This document shows, in pieces, positions 5,235 to 7,180 of a stretch of DNA of 7,180 nucleotides. The stretch's first letter is position 1. Each line of letters starts with the position of its first letter. The notes under the pieces are model-generated. The model was not told the DNA's origin. It saw only the letters and a list, made by a program, of their open reading frames with translations, and ran no database searches. Origin of the DNA: Desulfobacterales bacterium (GTDB lineage: Bacteria; Desulfobacterota; Desulfobacteria; Desulfobacterales; Desulfosalsimonadaceae); contig JAGTVF010000109.1 of the NCBI GenBank assembly GCA_018224315.1, forward strand, positions 1-7,180. Direction: 5' to 3'. The translations under genes and the position numbers were made by a program.

Positions 5235-6161
5235 ATGATGCGTGCGTTTGTTGTTGTTATCCTTTTTCTGATGGTCTCTCTTGCCTTACACGGGTGTACG
5301 GGTTTTGTAAAACACCCGGTCTGCACCGGCGATCGGCAGAAATGCATCGAGCAGAGCCTTGCCCGGGCGCAGGCATATGCAGAAGACAATCGGCTGGCAA
5401 AGGCGATCACCGAGATTCAAAGGGCCCGTGACCGGTTTCCGGATGCTCCGGTGCTGAGAGAGAAATTTAAACAATACGAATCCTTGCGCCGGCAGATCAT
5501 TTTTGACAATGAACTTGAATTGCTGCTGGAGCGGGGCCGCTATCTGCTGGCCATCCGCGACAACCGGGAAAATCTGTTTTATGCCGAACATGACAGCTAT
5601 GGATCGCGCCGCAGGTACCGGGAATTTGAAGAAGCTGTTGAGCAGACCGCGACCCGGCTTTTTAAAAAGGGGCAGCAGGCCATCAGGGACAAGCAATTCG
5701 AGATAGCCGGCCGGGTTTTAGGTCTTTCAAACCGGCTGGTGCCAAGCACCGCCGCCCGGAATCTGCTTGCGGAAATTCATCTCCACCGCCAGGATCTGCG
5801 GATTGAATCCAGCCGGCAGAAAGAAACCCGAAACCAGGAAAAATGGTCCATCATGGTCCGGGATTTCAACCAGGCCATGGAAAACGGCAATCTGCCGGCA
5901 GCCCGAAAAATCCTTGCAGAAATGCAGGCGCTCAAGCCCGGGCAGGTCAAGGACCGGCGACGGCGCCTGGAGAACCGGATTGACAGGGAAGTTGAAACCC
6001 TGCTGGAACGCGGCCGCTTTCTGTATACCCGCGGTGACCTGCAAAAGGCTTTAAACACCTGGGAGCAGGGCCTGGAACTCAAGCCCGGCGACCCTAAACT
6101 GCAACAAAACATCCGACGGACCAGAACTTTTCTTGACAATCTTGACCGCTGGAGAAATTGA
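5235..6161 (+). CDS. TPR-repeat lipoprotein
   Basis: Probable envelope lipoprotein with protein-protein interaction repeats; I do not recognise a named family. The N-terminus is a classic lipoprotein signal: M-M-R, a hydrophobic stretch and L-H-G-C, with Cys21 as the lipidated residue (His at -2 is slightly unusual). The mature part is highly charged and helical. It has a TPR-like pair at the start (A-Y-A-E-D-N-R-L-A-K-A) and a clear TPR near the C-terminus (L-Y-T-R-G-D-L-Q-K-A-L, then L-E-L-K-P-G-D-P). A central helical region contains G-R-Y-L-L and the related G-R-F-L-Y. ATG 5235 is preferred because AAAGGGCGG lies 9 bases upstream; ATG 5238 is nearly as good. A TTG at 5214 overlapping the cyclase stop (TTGA) would add seven residues. 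The gene begins 17 bases after the cyclase stop, so the two are almost certainly one operon, and the lipoprotein may work with the cyclase sensor at the envelope (inference). No clear terminator follows. Confidence 0.82.
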   Translation: MMRAFVVVILFLMVSLALHGCTGFVKHPVCTGDRQKCIEQSLARAQAYAEDNRLAKAITEIQRARDRFPDAPVLREKFKQYESLRRQIIFDNELELLLERGRYLLAIRDNRENLFYAEHDSYGSRRRYREFEEAVEQTATRLFKKGQQAIRDKQFEIAGRVLGLSNRLVPSTAARNLLAEIHLHRQDLRIESSRQKETRNQEKWSIMVRDFNQAMENGNLPAARKILAEMQALKPGQVKDRRRRLENRIDREVETLLERGRFLYTRGDLQKALNTWEQGLELKPGDPKLQQNIRRTRTFLDNLDRWRN

Positions 6162-6178
6162 TATTTTGCTGGCCCGGT

Positions 6179-6207
6179 TTGACATTTCAACGTTCCGGGG
6201 CTACCAT
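6179..6207 (+). promoter_or_regulatory. possible sigma70 promoter for trxB
   Basis: TTGACA (6179-6184) and TACCAT (6202-6207, 4 of 6 to consensus) are 17 bases apart, 62 bases before the trxB start. The perfect -35 and ideal spacing make it plausible, but the -10 is only moderate. Since no terminator separates trxB from the upstream operon, readthrough could also supply it. Confidence 0.45.
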
Positions 6208-6268
6208 TGGCCTGTATTTAAACGGATTTTATGCGATTGACAGAAGTTTTTACAAGGAGGATTTTGTG

Positions 6269-7180
6269 ATGTCAGACAATGAAATATATGATCTGGTGAT
6301 CATCGGCGGCGGCCCCGGAGGGCTGTCCGCGGCCATTTATGCCATGCGCGGGGCGTTAAAGACCGTGCTGGTTGAAAAGGGCGCTCCGGGCGGGCAGATC
6401 AACCTTTCAGACGAAGTGGAAAACTATCCGGGTTTTACCCGCATCAGCGGGGCCGAACTGGCCATGCACTTTGCCGAGCATGCCGCATCCTACGGCTTAG
6501 AGCAGGTTTCAGATGAGGTCACCGCAGTGGAGCCGGGTCTTGATTTTCATACCGTTCGCCTGGCCGGGGGCCGGCAGATAAAAACCCATGCGGTGGTCCT
6601 GGCCACCGGCGGCAGTCCCCGCCAGCTCGGGGTGCCCGGGGAAAATACACTTTATGGTAAAGGGGTTTCTTATTGTGCCGTGTGCGACGGGTTTTTTTTC
6701 AAGGACAAGAACGTGGCCGTGGTTGGCGGCGGTGATTCCGCGTGCGAGGAGGGGCTTTATCTGGCCAAGCTGGCAAAACAGGTTTATATCATCCATCGCA
6801 GGGATGCCCTGCGCGCCAGCATGATTCTGCAAAAGCGCGTGGAAGAAGACTGCAACATGGAAGTGCTCTGGAATTCCGTGGTATCCGAGATTCAGGCAGA
6901 TGAATCCGGGGTGAACAATCTGCGCTTAAAAGACACCCAGACCGGTGATGAACGGGATCTGCCCATTGACGGTGTTTTTATTTTTGTCGGGTTTGTACCC
7001 AACAATGAGCTGGTGCCCGCAGGAGTGAAGCTCAATTCCGACGGGTTTGTGGTCACAGATGAGCAGTGCGCAACAAATCTCGCCGGCATTTATGCCATTG
7101 GGGATCTGCGGGAGAAATACGCCAGCCAGATCGTGCTGTCCTGTGGTGACGGGTGTATGGCCGCGCTGTCCGCAGCCCAT
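6269..7180 (+). CDS. trxB: thioredoxin reductase (3' end cut by window)
   Basis: NADPH-dependent flavoenzyme that reduces thioredoxin through FAD and a CxxC disulfide in the cytoplasm. The 304 visible residues run without a stop to the window edge; the family length is about 310, so only the last few residues are missing. Motifs in order: FAD-binding G-G-G-P-G-G at 13-18; the P-G-G-Q-I segment; the redox centre C136-A-V-C139-D; NADPH-fold G-G-G-D-S-A at 153-158; H176-R-R-D-A-L-R, the NADPH-specificity motif H-R-R-x-x-x-R; and a C-terminal FAD motif I-G-D279-L-R. AAGGAGG (6254-6260) is followed by GTG at 6266 and ATG at 6269. The ATG has the better 8-base spacer, but a GTG start one codon earlier is possible. 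The redox centre uses two ordinary cysteines, unlike the Sec enzyme earlier in the window. It could serve the Sec proteins as well as thioredoxin, but nothing in the sequence shows that. Confidence 0.95.
   Translation, partial: MSDNEIYDLVIIGGGPGGLSAAIYAMRGALKTVLVEKGAPGGQINLSDEVENYPGFTRISGAELAMHFAEHAASYGLEQVSDEVTAVEPGLDFHTVRLAGGRQIKTHAVVLATGGSPRQLGVPGENTLYGKGVSYCAVCDGFFFKDKNVAVVGGGDSACEEGLYLAKLAKQVYIIHRRDALRASMILQKRVEEDCNMEVLWNSVVSEIQADESGVNNLRLKDTQTGDERDLPIDGVFIFVGFVPNNELVPAGVKLNSDGFVVTDEQCATNLAGIYAIGDLREKYASQIVLSCGDGCMAALSAAH

Overview
The window reads as a chromosomal stretch from an anaerobic bacterium, most likely a sulfate-reducing member of the Desulfobacterota (former Deltaproteobacteria, Desulfobacterales type). 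This is an inference from three things: a long acyl-CoA dehydrogenase, DsrE-type sulfur-carrier chemistry, and above all apparent use of UGA for selenocysteine (Sec) in two adjacent genes. No rRNA, tRNA, CRISPR array or mobile element was seen.

Layout. Bases 1-1143 (+) hold the C-terminal two thirds of an acyl-CoA dehydrogenase, closed by a strong rho-independent terminator (1156-1188). A convergent gene follows on the minus strand (2786-1425): an FAD/NAD(P)H disulfide reductase of the CoA-disulfide reductase / NADH oxidase / persulfide reductase family. Its active-site cysteine codon is an in-frame TGA followed by a SECIS-like hairpin. After a 290-base divergent control region comes a small DsrE/TusD-like gene on the plus strand (3077-3427). 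Its sulfur-carrying cysteine codon is also TGA, again followed by a SECIS-like hairpin at nearly the same distance. A 401-base intergenic region then ends in a good sigma70-type promoter. That promoter leads into a membrane-bound class III adenylate cyclase (3829-5217) and a closely coupled TPR lipoprotein (5235-6161). The window closes with thioredoxin reductase trxB (6269-7180), which is cut off just before its C-terminus.

Main point. The two divergent genes at 1425-3427 look like a pair of selenoproteins. A conventional ORF call would break both: it would give an N-terminally truncated 404-residue oxidoreductase starting at a GTG, and a 77-residue DsrE stub. Read through the TGA, each becomes a full-length family member with Sec exactly at the catalytic thiol position: U-A-L-P-H in place of C-A-L-P-Y, and U-I-P-C in place of C-x-x-C. 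A simple working model is that the Sec flavoenzyme uses NAD(P)H to reduce a persulfide, polysulfide or mixed selenenyl-sulfide on the Sec DsrE-like carrier. Their partnership is inferred from divergent placement and family chemistry, not shown.

The cyclase/lipoprotein pair looks like a separate envelope-sensing cAMP module. trxB appears to have its own promoter and ribosome binding site, and adds a further thiol-redox enzyme to the neighbourhood.
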